64,000 nucleotides of DNA from Trinickia acidisoli (GTDB lineage: Bacteria; Pseudomonadota; Gammaproteobacteria; Burkholderiales; Burkholderiaceae), in contig NZ_JAFLRG010000001.1 of assembly GCF_017315725.1 (NCBI RefSeq), forward strand, positions 3,286,001 through 3,350,000, read 5' to 3'. Below the pieces are notes generated by a model that searched no databases, was not told where the DNA came from, and saw only the letters and a list, made by a program, of their open reading frames with translations. Positions 17,202 to 26,090 of the stretch are shown here, piece after piece. Every line of letters starts with the position of its first letter. The stretch's first letter is position 1. The position numbers were made by a program, and so were the translations under genes.

Positions 17202-18452
17202 ATGAAGACCCGTGCCGAAGCTATCGCGCTCGATCGCGACGATCCCCTTGCCCCCTTGCGCGACCGGTTCGCGTTAGCGCCCGACGTCATCTACCTCGAC
17301 GGCAACTCGCTCGGCGTGCCGCCCGCGGCCGCCGCCGCGCGCGCGCAGGCCGTCATCGCCCGCGAGTGGACCGAAGGGCTCATTCGCAGTTGGAACGCGG
17401 CGGGCTGGTTCGCGCTGCCGCGCCGTCTCGGCGACAAGCTCGCGCCGCTGGTCGGCGCCGCGCAAGACGAACTCGTCGTCACCGACACGATTTCCGTCAA
17501 TCTGTTCAAGCTGCTGTCGGCGGCGCTGAGGATGGCCAACGATCGCGATCCGCGCCGCCGCGTGATCGTCTCCGAGCGTGCGAATTTCCCGACCGATCTC
17601 TATATCGCGCAGGGGCTCATCGAGCAGCTCGATCGCGGCTACTCGCTGCGCCTCGTCGACGATCCCGCCGAGTTGCCCGGTGCCATCGGTGAAGACACGG
17701 CCGTCGCGATGATCACGCACGTGAACTATCGAACGGGCTACATGCACGACATGGCCGCGCTCACGCAGATCATCGCCCGTGCCGGCGCGCTCGCGCTGTG
17801 GGACCTCGCGCATTCGGCCGGCGCCGTGCCCGTCGATTTGAACGCCGTGCATGCCGATTTCGCCGTGGGCTGCACCTACAAGTACCTGAACGGCGGCCCC
17901 GGCTCGCCGGCGTTCGCGTGGGTCCCCAAGCGCCACCAGGATGCGCTCGCACAGCCGCTGTCGGGCTGGTGGGGGCATGCCGCGCCGTTCGAGATGAATC
18001 CCGTCTATACGCCGGGCCAGGGCATCGGCCGCTTTCTGTGCGGCACGCAGCCGATCGTCTCGATGTCGCTCGTCGAAGCCGGGCTCGACGTCTTCCTTGA
18101 AACCAACATGCAGACGATTCGACGCAAATCGCTCGCGCTGACCGATGCATTCATCGATCTCGTCCAAACGCGTTGCGAGCGACATCCGCTGACGCTCGTC
18201 ACGCCGCGCGCGCATGCGCAGCGCGGCTCGCACGTGAGCGTGGAACACCCGCACGGTTACGAAGTCATGCAAGCGCTGATCGCGCGCGGCGTGATCGGCG
18301 ACTATCGCGAGCCGCGTGTGCTGCGCTTCGGCTTCACGCCGCTTTATACGCGCTTCGTCGACGTCTGGGATGCCGTCGAGACGCTGCGCGACGTACTCGA
18401 TACCGATGCCTGGCGCGCGCCCGAGCATGCCGCTCGCCATTCGGTTACCTAA
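17202..18452 (+). CDS. kynU: Kynureninase KynU
   Basis: PLP enzyme that cleaves kynurenine to anthranilate and alanine. About 416 residues. Visible: [15 protein letters not shown] near the N-terminus, the phosphate-binding [30 protein letters not shown] with the PLP-ring Asp, and the PLP lysine in [17 protein letters not shown]. The ATG at 17202 ([15 protein letters not shown]) matches the family N-terminus. It lies 82 nt after kynB and 10 nt before kynA. Confidence 0.96.
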   Translation: MKTRAEAIALDRDDPLAPLRDRFALAPDVIYLDGNSLGVPPAAAAARAQAVIAREWTEGLIRSWNAAGWFALPRRLGDKLAPLVGAAQDELVVTDTISVNLFKLLSAALRMANDRDPRRRVIVSERANFPTDLYIAQGLIEQLDRGYSLRLVDDPAELPGAIGEDTAVAMITHVNYRTGYMHDMAALTQIIARAGALALWDLAHSAGAVPVDLNAVHADFAVGCTYKYLNGGPGSPAFAWVPKRHQDALAQPLSGWWGHAAPFEMNPVYTPGQGIGRFLCGTQPIVSMSLVEAGLDVFLETNMQTIRRKSLALTDAFIDLVQTRCERHPLTLVTPRAHAQRGSHVSVEHPHGYEVMQALIARGVIGDYREPRVLRFGFTPLYTRFVDVWDAVETLRDVLDTDAWRAPEHAARHSVT

Positions 18453-18462
18453 GGAGTCCTAA

Positions 18463-19428
18463 ATGACTGGACATATGCGCCTATCGGACATACCCGAAAC
18501 CACGGAGCCCGCACCGCAGGCTATGGGCGGCTGCCCGTTCGGACATGGCGGCGAGCCGGCGGTAGGGGACGTATCGAGCAAGGCTGCGCCGCACGTACCC
18601 GCGAGCGACGCGGGCTGGCACGATGCGCAGCTCGACTTCTCGAAGTCGATGAGCTACGGCGACTATCTTTCGCTCGACGCAATCCTGCACGCGCAGCATC
18701 CGCTCTCGCCCGACCACAACGAGATGCTGTTCATCGTCCAGCATCAAACGAGCGAGCTCTGGATGAAGCTGGCGCTCTACGAGCTGCGCGCGGCGCTGAG
18801 CTGCGTGCGGCGCGACGAGTTGCCGCCCGCGTTCAAGATGCTTGCGCGCGTCTCGCGCATCATGGAGCAACTCGTGCAAGCATGGAGCGTGCTCGCGACG
18901 ATGACGCCCTCCGAATACACGGCGATGCGCCCCTACCTCGGTTCATCGTCGGGGTTTCAGTCGTATCAATACCGGCAGATCGAATTCGTGCTCGGCAACA
19001 AGAACGCGCAGATGCTCAAGCCGCATGCGCATCGGCCCGACGTGTACGCCGAAGTGAAAGCGGCGCTCGAAGCGCCGTCGTTCTACGACGAGGTGGTGAG
19101 CCTGCTCGCGCGCCGCGGCTTTTCGATCGCGCCCGAGCGGCTCGAACGCGATTGGACGCAGCCGACCGCTCACGACGCATCGGTCGAAGCGGCGTGGCTC
19201 GAGGTCTATCGCAATCCGTCGCAGCATTGGGAGCTCTACGAGATGGCGGAGGAGCTCGTCGATCTCGAAGACGCGTTCCGCCAATGGCGCTTCAGACACG
19301 TCACGACGGTCGAGCGGATCATCGGCTACAAGCAAGGCACGGGCGGCACGAGCGGCGCGTCTTATCTGCGCAAGATGCTCGACGTCGTGTTGTTTCCGGA
19401 GCTGTGGCACGTGCGGACGGTGCTCTGA
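18463..19428 (+). CDS. kynA: Tryptophan 2,3-dioxygenase KynA
   Basis: Haem enzyme that opens the tryptophan indole ring to N-formylkynurenine, the first step of the pathway. 321 residues. Conserved stretches: [39 protein letters not shown] with the catalytic His, [19 protein letters not shown], and the haem-binding His region [20 protein letters not shown]. An N-terminal extension holding [10 protein letters not shown] precedes the enzyme core, as in other Burkholderia. AAGGAG lies 7-8 nt before ATG 18463. With kynB and kynU it yields anthranilate plus alanine. Confidence 0.96.
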   Translation: MTGHMRLSDIPETTEPAPQAMGGCPFGHGGEPAVGDVSSKAAPHVPASDAGWHDAQLDFSKSMSYGDYLSLDAILHAQHPLSPDHNEMLFIVQHQTSELWMKLALYELRAALSCVRRDELPPAFKMLARVSRIMEQLVQAWSVLATMTPSEYTAMRPYLGSSSGFQSYQYRQIEFVLGNKNAQMLKPHAHRPDVYAEVKAALEAPSFYDEVVSLLARRGFSIAPERLERDWTQPTAHDASVEAAWLEVYRNPSQHWELYEMAEELVDLEDAFRQWRFRHVTTVERIIGYKQGTGGTSGASYLRKMLDVVLFPELWHVRTVL

Positions 19429-19478
19429 AGCAAAGGCTCCCTAGCTTCGGGCACCAACGCTAAGCGAAGCCGAGCGGT

Positions 19479-20393
19479 TCACACCGACTCGCCTATACGC
19501 ACGCTCGGCTCGACGCCCCGCCCCGCCTGCGCGAGCAGCCATGCACGAAATACCGCGACGTCGAAGCGCTGCGCCTTGGCGAGCGGATAAACAAGCCAAT
19601 AGCTGTAATCGTTCGGCATCGCCTGCGCAAACGGCCGCACCAAGCGGCCTGCGCGTAGATCATCGTCGGCAAGCGTCAGCCGGCCGAGCGCAACGCCTTG
19701 TCCTTGCACGGCCGCCCGCAAGACGAGCGCCGCGTCGTCGAAAGCGAGACCGGCTTCGAGATCGATATCGGCAACGCCCGCGTGATCGCACCAGATGCGC
19801 CATGCGTCGCTCGGCGTATCGTGCAGCAAGCGCACGTGCCGAAGATCGCCAAGCTCGCGCAGCGCCGGCGGCCCCGACGCCACCGACGGCGCGCAGACGG
19901 GGCTCAACGATTCACGCGCGATCAGCTCCGCGTTCAAGCCCGGCCATCGACCAAGACCTGAACGAATGCCAAGATCGAAGCGATCGTCGGCGCCATCCCA
20001 GCGTTGCTTGGATGCAGTCAGTTTCAGGTCGATGTCGGGATGCTGCGCGCGAAACGCATCGAGCCGCGGCACGAGCCAGCATGCGGCGAACGACGGCAGC
20101 ACCGTGATGCGCAGCGGTGCCTGCGCGCCCTCCTTCACACGCGCCGTCGCGGCCGCGATTCGATCGAGCGCGACCGAAATGTCGGCGAGATATGCACGCC
20201 CTTGCGCTGTGATCGTCAGCGCGTGACCGCGCCGCTCGAACAATCGGAGTCCTAACCATTGCTCGAGCTGACGGACTTGATGGCTGATCGCCGCCTGCGT
20301 GACATGCAGCTCGGCGGCCGCCTGAGTGAAGTTCAAATGACGCGCGGCGGCCTCGAAGGCTCGCACCGCGCCCAATGGAGGCAAGCGACGCAT
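19479..20393 (-). CDS. LysR family transcriptional regulator (GcvA-like)
   Basis: 304 residues. The N-terminal winged helix-turn-helix is AVRAFEAAARHLNFTQAAAE followed by LHVTQAAISHQVRQLEQWLG, with the GcvA-group start MRRLPPLGAVRAFE. The C-terminal two-lobed effector domain follows. The ligand is unknown. It diverges from a LysE-type exporter gene over 106 bp; LysR-LysE divergent pairs usually mean that the regulator controls export of an amino acid or related metabolite. A T-N11-A inverted repeat lies just upstream of its start. Confidence 0.9.
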   Translation of the reverse strand: MRRLPPLGAVRAFEAAARHLNFTQAAAELHVTQAAISHQVRQLEQWLGLRLFERRGHALTITAQGRAYLADISVALDRIAAATARVKEGAQAPLRITVLPSFAACWLVPRLDAFRAQHPDIDLKLTASKQRWDGADDRFDLGIRSGLGRWPGLNAELIARESLSPVCAPSVASGPPALRELGDLRHVRLLHDTPSDAWRIWCDHAGVADIDLEAGLAFDDAALVLRAAVQGQGVALGRLTLADDDLRAGRLVRPFAQAMPNDYSYWLVYPLAKAQRFDVAVFRAWLLAQAGRGVEPSVRIGESV

Positions 20394-20396
20394 GCG

Positions 20397-20419
20397 CTCG
20401 ATAATCGCATGTTATCGAG
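20397..20419. promoter_or_regulatory. Inverted repeat, probable LysR operator
   Basis: Perfect 8-bp arms CTCGATAA (20397-20404) and TTATCGAG (20412-20419) with a 7-nt spacer contain the T-N11-A layout of LysR-type sites. It begins 4 bp upstream of the lysR ATG, so it probably mediates autoregulation and control of the divergent exporter gene. Assignment is by position and symmetry only. Confidence 0.65.
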
Positions 20420-20499
20420 TCGATGAAAATACGTCGCTTGGTCGAACGCGCGAACCTGCGTCTAATGATCGCCACCCATCGATCGTTAAAGGAGACCGC

Positions 20500-21102
20500 A
20501 TGGTTTCGCTGCAAATTTGGACGCTCATCGTCGGCTTCTCGGTACCGATGATCATCAGCCCCGGACCCGGCAATACCCTGCTCGCAACGGCGGGCGGGCG
20601 CTTCGGCGTAAGGGGTACCGCGCCGTTCTGGTTCGGCTTCGAAGCTGCCAATTTCATCTGGTGTCTCGTCTACGGCTTCGAATTGAGCCGGCTGCTGCAC
20701 GATGCACCGGCGGCCGCGCACGTGCTCAAGTGGGCCGGCATCACCTATACGCTCTATCTCGCCTATGGTTTCGTCAAACCGTCGGCATCGGGCAAGAAAG
20801 CGGCCATGCCGAGGTTGTCGGCACTCGACGGCTTTTTGTCGGTCTCGCTCAATCCGAAAATCCATTCGATGATTTTCGTGCTGTTCTCTCAATTCCTGCG
20901 GCTCGACATCCCGCTCGTGCAACAAGTGCTGCAGATCACGCTCGTCTTCACGCTCCTTTGCATCGTGTGTCACTTTCCCTGGGTCTATGGCGGGCACGTC
21001 ATATTCGATCGCTTCAACGGTGAAAGGTCGGTCAAGCTGCAAGGCTATCTGTTCGGTGGATGCTTGGCGGCTGTCGCCGTCGTTCTCGCGTTCACCACGT
21101 AA
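20500..21102 (+). CDS. LysE/RhtB family translocator
   Basis: Inner-membrane exporter of the LysE superfamily, about 200 residues. The family motif is in the N-terminal membrane segment: SVPMIISPGPGNTLLATAGG. Five to six hydrophobic helices are apparent, and SVSLNPKIHSMIFVLFSQF resembles the conserved NPK segment. Substrate probably an amino acid or derivative, not determinable. AAAGGAGA lies just before ATG 20500. It diverges from the LysR gene. Confidence 0.88.
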   Translation: MVSLQIWTLIVGFSVPMIISPGPGNTLLATAGGRFGVRGTAPFWFGFEAANFIWCLVYGFELSRLLHDAPAAAHVLKWAGITYTLYLAYGFVKPSASGKKAAMPRLSALDGFLSVSLNPKIHSMIFVLFSQFLRLDIPLVQQVLQITLVFTLLCIVCHFPWVYGGHVIFDRFNGERSVKLQGYLFGGCLAAVAVVLAFTT

Positions 21103-21138
21103 CTTCGCGCCGACATCGTCCTCGTCCCGCTGCGCGAC

Positions 21139-21161
21139 GCGATGATATGTTATATCATCGC
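21139..21161. promoter_or_regulatory. Probable Zur operator
   Basis: A perfect inverted repeat, GCGATGATAT (21139-21148) and ATATCATCGC (21152-21161), separated by GTT. It has the AT-rich core ATATGTTATAT typical of Zur boxes in Gram-negative bacteria and sits directly before the Fur-family gene that precedes znuA. It likely overlaps the promoter, so zinc-loaded Zur would block RNA polymerase and repress its own operon. Confidence 0.8.
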
Positions 21162-21187
21162 GATCACGAATGACTTCGGACGATGCC

Positions 21188-21664
21188 ATGTCAGCCGACG
21201 CCCTACCCTTAAACGAGCGCCTTACCCGCGCCGACGTATTTGCCGCCGAGCACGGCCTGGCGCTCACGCAGTTGCGGCGCCAGGTCTACGCGCTCGTTGT
21301 TGCCGCCGGCAAGCCGATCGGCGCGTATGACTTGCTCGCCGCACTCGAGCCCGAGCGCGGACGCGTGCCGCCCACGACCGTTTATCGCGCGCTCGATTTT
21401 CTCGTCGAGCACGGTTTCGTTCATCGAATCGAATCGCGCAATGCCTTCGTCGCATGCTGCGAAGTCGGCAAGCCGCATCAAAGCCAGTTCCTTATCTGCG
21501 AACGCTGCGGCGACACGCTCGAGATTCCCGGGGAGGAGCTTGCCGAGCGCCTCTCGTCCACGCCGCCCGCGCACGGCTTCGAAGTGCACAAGCAAGTCGT
21601 CGAGTTGAGTGGCCTGTGCGGCGACTGCCAACATCGGCGTGGCGAGCACACGCATCGGCGATGA
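21188..21664 (+). CDS. zur: Fur family transcriptional repressor, zinc-responsive (Zur)
   Basis: About 158 residues, an N-terminal winged helix (LTQLRRQVYALVVAAGKPIG, then TTVYRALDFLVEHGFVHRIE) and a C-terminal dimerisation domain with structural-zinc motifs CERCGD and CGDCQH. Clustering with znuACB and the operator upstream argue for Zur rather than Fur. I prefer ATG 21188 (MSADALPLNE): the other in-frame ATG, at 21170, lies only 9 bp past the operator and would leave almost no leader. Confidence 0.9.
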   Translation: MSADALPLNERLTRADVFAAEHGLALTQLRRQVYALVVAAGKPIGAYDLLAALEPERGRVPPTTVYRALDFLVEHGFVHRIESRNAFVACCEVGKPHQSQFLICERCGDTLEIPGEELAERLSSTPPAHGFEVHKQVVELSGLCGDCQHRRGEHTHRR

Positions 21665-21719
21665 CGCGCCCGGCATCGCCGCTTGTTTTCGGCTTCTTTT
21701 CGAATAATTAGGAGAACGA

Positions 21720-22637
21720 ATGAAATTGACGGACCACACCGGCGGCGCGGCAAGCTTTGCCCGCCGATTGACGAAGCGGGCCGCGCTCGGACTGGCCGCG
21801 CTCGCGTTGAGTGGCGCCGCGCTCGCGCAAGGCGCCCCGATTCGAATCGTTGCCGCCGAGAATTTTTACGGCGACGTCGCCAAGCAACTCGGCGGCAGCC
21901 ACGTGTCCGTCACGAGCATTCTCAGCAATCCCGATCAAGATCCGCACCTGTTCGAGGCGAGCCCGAAAACGGCACGGGATCTGCACTGGGCTACGCTCGT
22001 CGTCTACAACGGCGCCGATTACGATCCGTGGATGGACAAGCTGCTCGCCGCCTCGTCGAACGACAAGCGCGCGGTCATCGTCGCGGCCGATTTGGTCGGC
22101 AAGAAGGCCGGCGACAATCCGCACCTGTGGTACGACCCGCAAACGATGCCCGCCGTCGCGAAGCAGATCGTCGCGGCGCTCGATCGCGCGGATGCCGCGC
22201 ACAAAGCCGACTACGATAAAAACCTCGCGCAATTGCTCGCTTCGCTCAAGCCGATCGACGACAAGGTCGCGGCGCTGAAGGCGAAATATCAGGGTGTCCC
22301 CGTCACCGCCACGGAACCCGTGTTCGGCTACATGTCCGATGCCATCGGCCTGCAGATGCGCAACGCGCGGTTTCAACTCGCCGTCATGAACGACACCGAG
22401 CCGAGCGCCTCCGACATCGCGGCGTTCGAGCAAGATCTGCGCGGGCGCCGAGTGCGCGTGCTCATCTACAACAGCCAGGCCACGGAAGCGCTGACCAAAC
22501 GCATGCTCGCGCTCGCCAAGCATTCGGGCGTGCCGGCTATGAGCGTTACGGAAACGGAGCCCGCCGGCAAGACATTTCAGCAATGGATGCTCGGCCAGTT
22601 GGAGACGCTGTCGGCCGCGCTCGGCCAGACGAATTAA
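21720..22637 (+). CDS. znuA: Zinc ABC transporter substrate-binding protein
   Basis: Periplasmic cluster A-I metal-binding protein (305 residues) that delivers Zn2+ to ZnuBC. The signal peptide runs to about residue 36 (LALSGAALAQ). Metal-site pieces visible are AAENFYGDVA, DPHLFEASPKTA with one His ligand, and NPHLWYDPQTMP with another. It lacks the long His-rich loop of many ZnuA proteins; the His-rich region of this system is on the ATPase instead. AGGAGA precedes ATG 21720. Manganese cannot be fully excluded as substrate, but the Zur context favours zinc. Confidence 0.88.
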   Translation: MKLTDHTGGAASFARRLTKRAALGLAALALSGAALAQGAPIRIVAAENFYGDVAKQLGGSHVSVTSILSNPDQDPHLFEASPKTARDLHWATLVVYNGADYDPWMDKLLAASSNDKRAVIVAADLVGKKAGDNPHLWYDPQTMPAVAKQIVAALDRADAAHKADYDKNLAQLLASLKPIDDKVAALKAKYQGVPVTATEPVFGYMSDAIGLQMRNARFQLAVMNDTEPSASDIAAFEQDLRGRRVRVLIYNSQATEALTKRMLALAKHSGVPAMSVTETEPAGKTFQQWMLGQLETLSAALGQTN

Positions 22638-22640
22638 CCG

Positions 22641-23567
22641 ATGAACACTGTGCACGACACCCGCCGGCCCACCGAACGCAAACTCGAACTCGAGCTCGAC
22701 CGCGTCTCGCTCGAACTCGCTGGGCGCGCAATTTTGCGCGACGTCAGCCTCTCGATCGACCAGGGCGAATTCGTCGGCGTGCTCGGCCCCAATGGGGCCG
22801 GCAAGACGACGCTGATGCGCGCCGTGCTGGGCCTCGTGCCACTCGCTCAAGGCGCGATTCGCATCGGCGGACGCCCCGTCGAACGCGGCAATCCGTCTAT
22901 CGGCTACATGCCGCAAACGCGCAGCGCGCTCGCAAGCCGGCGTGTGCTCGGGCGCGATTTCGTCGCCATGGCCGCCGACGGGCATCGCTGGGGGTTGCCC
23001 ATCGCCGATACCGCAACGCGTGCGGATGTCGAGCGCGTGCTCGATCTCGTCGGCGCGCGCACGCTCGCGTCGCGACCGCTGTCGGAGCTCTCCGGGGGCG
23101 AGCGCCAGCGCTTGCTGCTCGCGCAATGCTTGCTCGGCAACCCGCGGCTGCTGCTCCTCGACGAGCCGCTCATCAGCCTCGATCCGCATCACCAGCGCAG
23201 CGTCGTCGAACTCGTACGGCGCGTGCAACGCGAACTCGGCATCACCGTGCTCTTTTCCGCTCACGAACTGAACCCGCTGCTCAACGCGATCGATCGCGTC
23301 CTTTATCTGGGCAGCGGTGCGGCGGCACTCGGCACGGTCGACGAAGTGATCACGCGGCCCGTGCTGTCGCGGCTGTACGGTTCGCCGATCGACGTGATGC
23401 GCGTGAACGGCCGCATCTTCGTGATGTCGGGCGACGTCGAAGTCGAGAAACACGACCACGAGCACGAAAGCGATGCGAACGGCGCCGAGGGCCACAGCCA
23501 CGCGCACGGACACGAGCATGGCGCTCATGGCCACGACCATTCACACGGACACACGCACGATGTTTGA
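22641..23567 (+). CDS. znuC: Zinc ABC transporter ATP-binding protein with His-rich tail
   Basis: Cytoplasmic ATPase (308 residues). Walker A GPNGAGKTTLMRAVL, signature LSGGERQRLLLAQ, Walker B LLLLDEPLISLD and the switch His in LFSAHELN are intact. The last 41 residues (268-308) are unusual: 14 histidines interspersed with Asp, Glu and Gly (GHSHAHGHEHGAHGHDHSHG), a likely metal buffer or sensor. It starts 3 nt after the znuA stop and overlaps znuB by 8 nt. Confidence 0.92.
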   Translation: MNTVHDTRRPTERKLELELDRVSLELAGRAILRDVSLSIDQGEFVGVLGPNGAGKTTLMRAVLGLVPLAQGAIRIGGRPVERGNPSIGYMPQTRSALASRRVLGRDFVAMAADGHRWGLPIADTATRADVERVLDLVGARTLASRPLSELSGGERQRLLLAQCLLGNPRLLLLDEPLISLDPHHQRSVVELVRRVQRELGITVLFSAHELNPLLNAIDRVLYLGSGAAALGTVDEVITRPVLSRLYGSPIDVMRVNGRIFVMSGDVEVEKHDHEHESDANGAEGHSHAHGHEHGAHGHDHSHGHTHDV

Positions 23568-24342
23568 ATACGACTTCATGGTGAACGCGTTTGCGGCGTC
23601 GGGGATCGTCGCCGTGCTCGCGGGCATCGTCGGCTACTTCCTCGTGATGCGTGGGCAGACCTTCGCCGGCCACGCGCTATCGCACGTCGGCTTCACGGGT
23701 GCGACGGGGGCCGTGCTCGTCGGCATCTCGCCGCTTTGGGGCATGGTCGGCTTCACGCTCGCGGCCGGGGTCTCGATGGGCGCGCTCGGCGAGCGGCTGT
23801 CGGGCCGCGACGTGGCGATCGGCGTCGTGCTCTCGCTCGCGCTCGGCTGCGGCTTGCTGTTCTTGCACTTCTTCACGGCGTACGCGACGCAGGTCACGGC
23901 GCTGCTGTTCGGCAACGTCCTGGGTGTGACGCATTCGACGCTCGTGGTGCTCGCCGGCATCGCCGCCGCGAGTCTCATCGCACTGGGTTCGATCATGCGG
24001 CCGTTGCTATTCGCGACGCTGCAACCGGAACTCGCCGAAGCCAAGGGCGTCTCGCTGCGCCTCGTCTCGATGCTGTTTCTCGCGATTGCGGCGCTGGCCG
24101 TGGCCGCTTGCACGCAGATCGTCGGCGTGCTGCTCGTGTTCACGCTGATGGTCGGTCCGGCCGCCGCCGCTCAAAATCTGACGACGCGGCTAGCAAGCGG
24201 TGTCGGCCTGGCCGCGCTGTTTGCGCTCGCGCAAGCTTGGCTCGGCGTGACGCTGGCGTTCTATACCGATTGGCCGACGAGTTTCTGGATCACCGCGCTC
24301 TCCGCGCTCGTGTACGGCGCGAGTTTGTTGCGCCGGCGGTGA
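23560..24342 (+). CDS. znuB: Zinc ABC transporter permease
   Basis: Inner-membrane permease of the ABC-3 (ZnuB/MntB) family, about 260 residues with seven or eight hydrophobic helices. [20 protein letters not shown] begins the first helix, [19 protein letters not shown] is the conserved segment facing the substrate path, and [19 protein letters not shown] is the family's C-terminal motif. ATG 23560 (MFEYDFM) overlaps the znuC stop by 8 nt. Confidence 0.93.
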   Translation: MFEYDFMVNAFAASGIVAVLAGIVGYFLVMRGQTFAGHALSHVGFTGATGAVLVGISPLWGMVGFTLAAGVSMGALGERLSGRDVAIGVVLSLALGCGLLFLHFFTAYATQVTALLFGNVLGVTHSTLVVLAGIAAASLIALGSIMRPLLFATLQPELAEAKGVSLRLVSMLFLAIAALAVAACTQIVGVLLVFTLMVGPAAAAQNLTTRLASGVGLAALFALAQAWLGVTLAFYTDWPTSFWITALSALVYGASLLRRR

Positions 24343-24391
24343 TCGGCGTCGGAGGCCTGCGCTTTCGTACTACCTTACGCCCTACCTAGCG

Positions 24392-24410
24392 CCCCAATCC
24401 GCCATTGGGG
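24392..24410 (+). terminator. Hairpin downstream of znuB
   Basis: CCCCAAT (24392-24398) and ATTGGGG (24404-24410) form a 7-bp stem with a 5-nt loop, about 50 nt past znuB. A second GC-rich fold, GGCGCGC paired with GCGCGCC, lies at about 24440-24472. T-rich stretches follow (CTTTTCTGTTTTT), so this may end the zinc operon. Confidence 0.45.
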
Positions 24411-24500
24411 CCGCGCCCCACCCCCGCTTTTCTGTTTTTGGCGCGCGCCGCCCCCCCTCGCTGCGGCGCGCCTTGACTTTCGCTCGCCGCAAACCGATCA

Positions 24501-24536
24501 TTCGCTCATTCAGCGAACAAAAGATCCAATCGGATC
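24501..24536. promoter_or_regulatory. Two inverted repeats upstream of dalD
   Basis: TTCGCT-N5-AGCGAA (24501-24517) is followed 5 nt later by GATCC-N4-GGATC (24523-24536). They are the only symmetric elements I see close to dalD, which starts at 24629, and could be regulator sites. Their sequence differs from the palindromes before the SDR gene at 36323-36353, so they may serve another regulator. Confidence 0.35.
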
Positions 24537-24628
24537 CGGCGGCGCCCAGCCCGCCGCACTCACCGTTGCTGAGGCGTGGGTCGTCGGCGTTCGCGCGCTT
24601 GGCTTCGCGCCCACATAGGAGACAAACG

Positions 24629-26032
24629 ATGGTCAATACGCGCGGCACCGGCTCGAACGTCATCTTGCACTTGGGCGCAGGCTCGTTTCATCGCGCCCAC
24701 CAAGCGTGGTATCTGCATCGGCTGAATGCGGCCGCAGCGCCGGGCGAGGCGCGATGGTCACTGACGGTCGGGAACATCCGCGGCGACATGAATGCGGTGC
24801 TCGAGGCGCTCACGAAGCAGCACGGTGTCTATACGCTAGAAACGGTCACGCCACAGGGCGAGCGCGCCTACGAGACGATCCGTTCGATCGAGCGCGTGCT
24901 GCCTTGGTCGCCTACCCTCGAACCGCTCGTCGAGGCCGGGTGCGATCCAACCTGCAAGATCATTTCGTTCACGGTGACCGAAGGCGGCTATTACCTCGAC
25001 GAACACGACCGACTCGACACGTCGAACCCGGACCTCGCCGCGGACCTGGCCGGCGCGCGCACGACGATCTACGGCGCGTTGGCCGCCATTCTCGACGCGC
25101 GGCGCGCGCGCGGCGCGGGCCCCGTCACCCTGCAAAGCTGCGACAACCTGCGCAGCAACGGCGAGCGCTTCGAAGCGGGCATGCGCGCGTTTCTCGCGGC
25201 GCGCGGTGCGACGGCACTCGCCGCGTGGTTCGATGCGAACACTACCTGTCCGAATTCGATGGTCGATCGGATCACGCCACGCCCGACCGACGAGGTCCGC
25301 GCGCGCGTGCTCGAGGCGACCGGCGTGCCCGATGCCTGCCCCGTCATGGGCGAGGCGTTCATTCAGTGGGTCATCGAGGATCGCTTCAAGGCCGGACGAC
25401 CCGCGTGGGAGCGGGTGGGCGCCGAGCTCGTCGAATCGGTCCTGCCGTACGAGGAAGCCAAGATCCGCATCCTGAACGCGAGCCATAGCTGCATCGCATG
25501 GGCCGGCACGCTCGTCGGCCACACGTACATCCACGAGGGCACGCTCGATGCCGACGTGCGCCGATTCGCCTACGAATACGTGACGCAAGACGTCATCCCC
25601 AGCCTCACGCCGAGCCCGCTCGATCTGGCGCGGTACCGCGACGTCGTGCTCGATCGCTTCAGCAACCCGTACATTCAGGACACGAATCAGCGCGTCGCGG
25701 CCGATGGTTTTTCGAAAATTCCCGGCTTCATCGCACCGACGCTCGCCGAATGCTTCGCACGCAACGCGCAGCCCGATGCCACGGCGATCTTGCCGGCCCT
25801 GTTCTTTCGCTTCCTCGACCGGTGGCGTCAAGGCACGCTGCCTTACACGTATCAAGACGGCCTACTCGACGAAGCCGCCGTTCGTGCTTGGTTCGAGTCA
25901 TCCGATCCGCTCGCGCAGTTCTGCACATCGCGTTTGCTCTGGGGCGGCTTGGCACAGGATGCGCGGCTCACGCGCGTGATCGAAGCGGCGCTCGAACGCG
26001 TCGACGCGTGGCTGGAATCACGGCTAAAGTAG
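24629..26032 (+). CDS. dalD: D-arabinitol 4-dehydrogenase (long-chain polyol dehydrogenase)
   Basis: About 467 residues, polyol-specific long-chain dehydrogenase family (mannitol, arabinitol, fructuronate reductases). The NAD-binding motif with family consensus GxGxFxRxH is seen as [18 protein letters not shown], and the catalytic Lys-Asn-His set as [15 protein letters not shown]. Coupling to a xylulokinase gene points to D-arabinitol oxidised to D-xylulose; mannitol dehydrogenase is the main alternative. AGGAGA precedes ATG 24629. First of three rightward polyol genes. Confidence 0.88.
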   Translation: MVNTRGTGSNVILHLGAGSFHRAHQAWYLHRLNAAAAPGEARWSLTVGNIRGDMNAVLEALTKQHGVYTLETVTPQGERAYETIRSIERVLPWSPTLEPLVEAGCDPTCKIISFTVTEGGYYLDEHDRLDTSNPDLAADLAGARTTIYGALAAILDARRARGAGPVTLQSCDNLRSNGERFEAGMRAFLAARGATALAAWFDANTTCPNSMVDRITPRPTDEVRARVLEATGVPDACPVMGEAFIQWVIEDRFKAGRPAWERVGAELVESVLPYEEAKIRILNASHSCIAWAGTLVGHTYIHEGTLDADVRRFAYEYVTQDVIPSLTPSPLDLARYRDVVLDRFSNPYIQDTNQRVAADGFSKIPGFIAPTLAECFARNAQPDATAILPALFFRFLDRWRQGTLPYTYQDGLLDEAAVRAWFESSDPLAQFCTSRLLWGGLAQDARLTRVIEAALERVDAWLESRLK

Positions 26033-26090
26033 CGCAATCCCGTTTTTTTCGACTCCGTCACGAATCGCATCGACCAAGAGGCCGCCCGCC

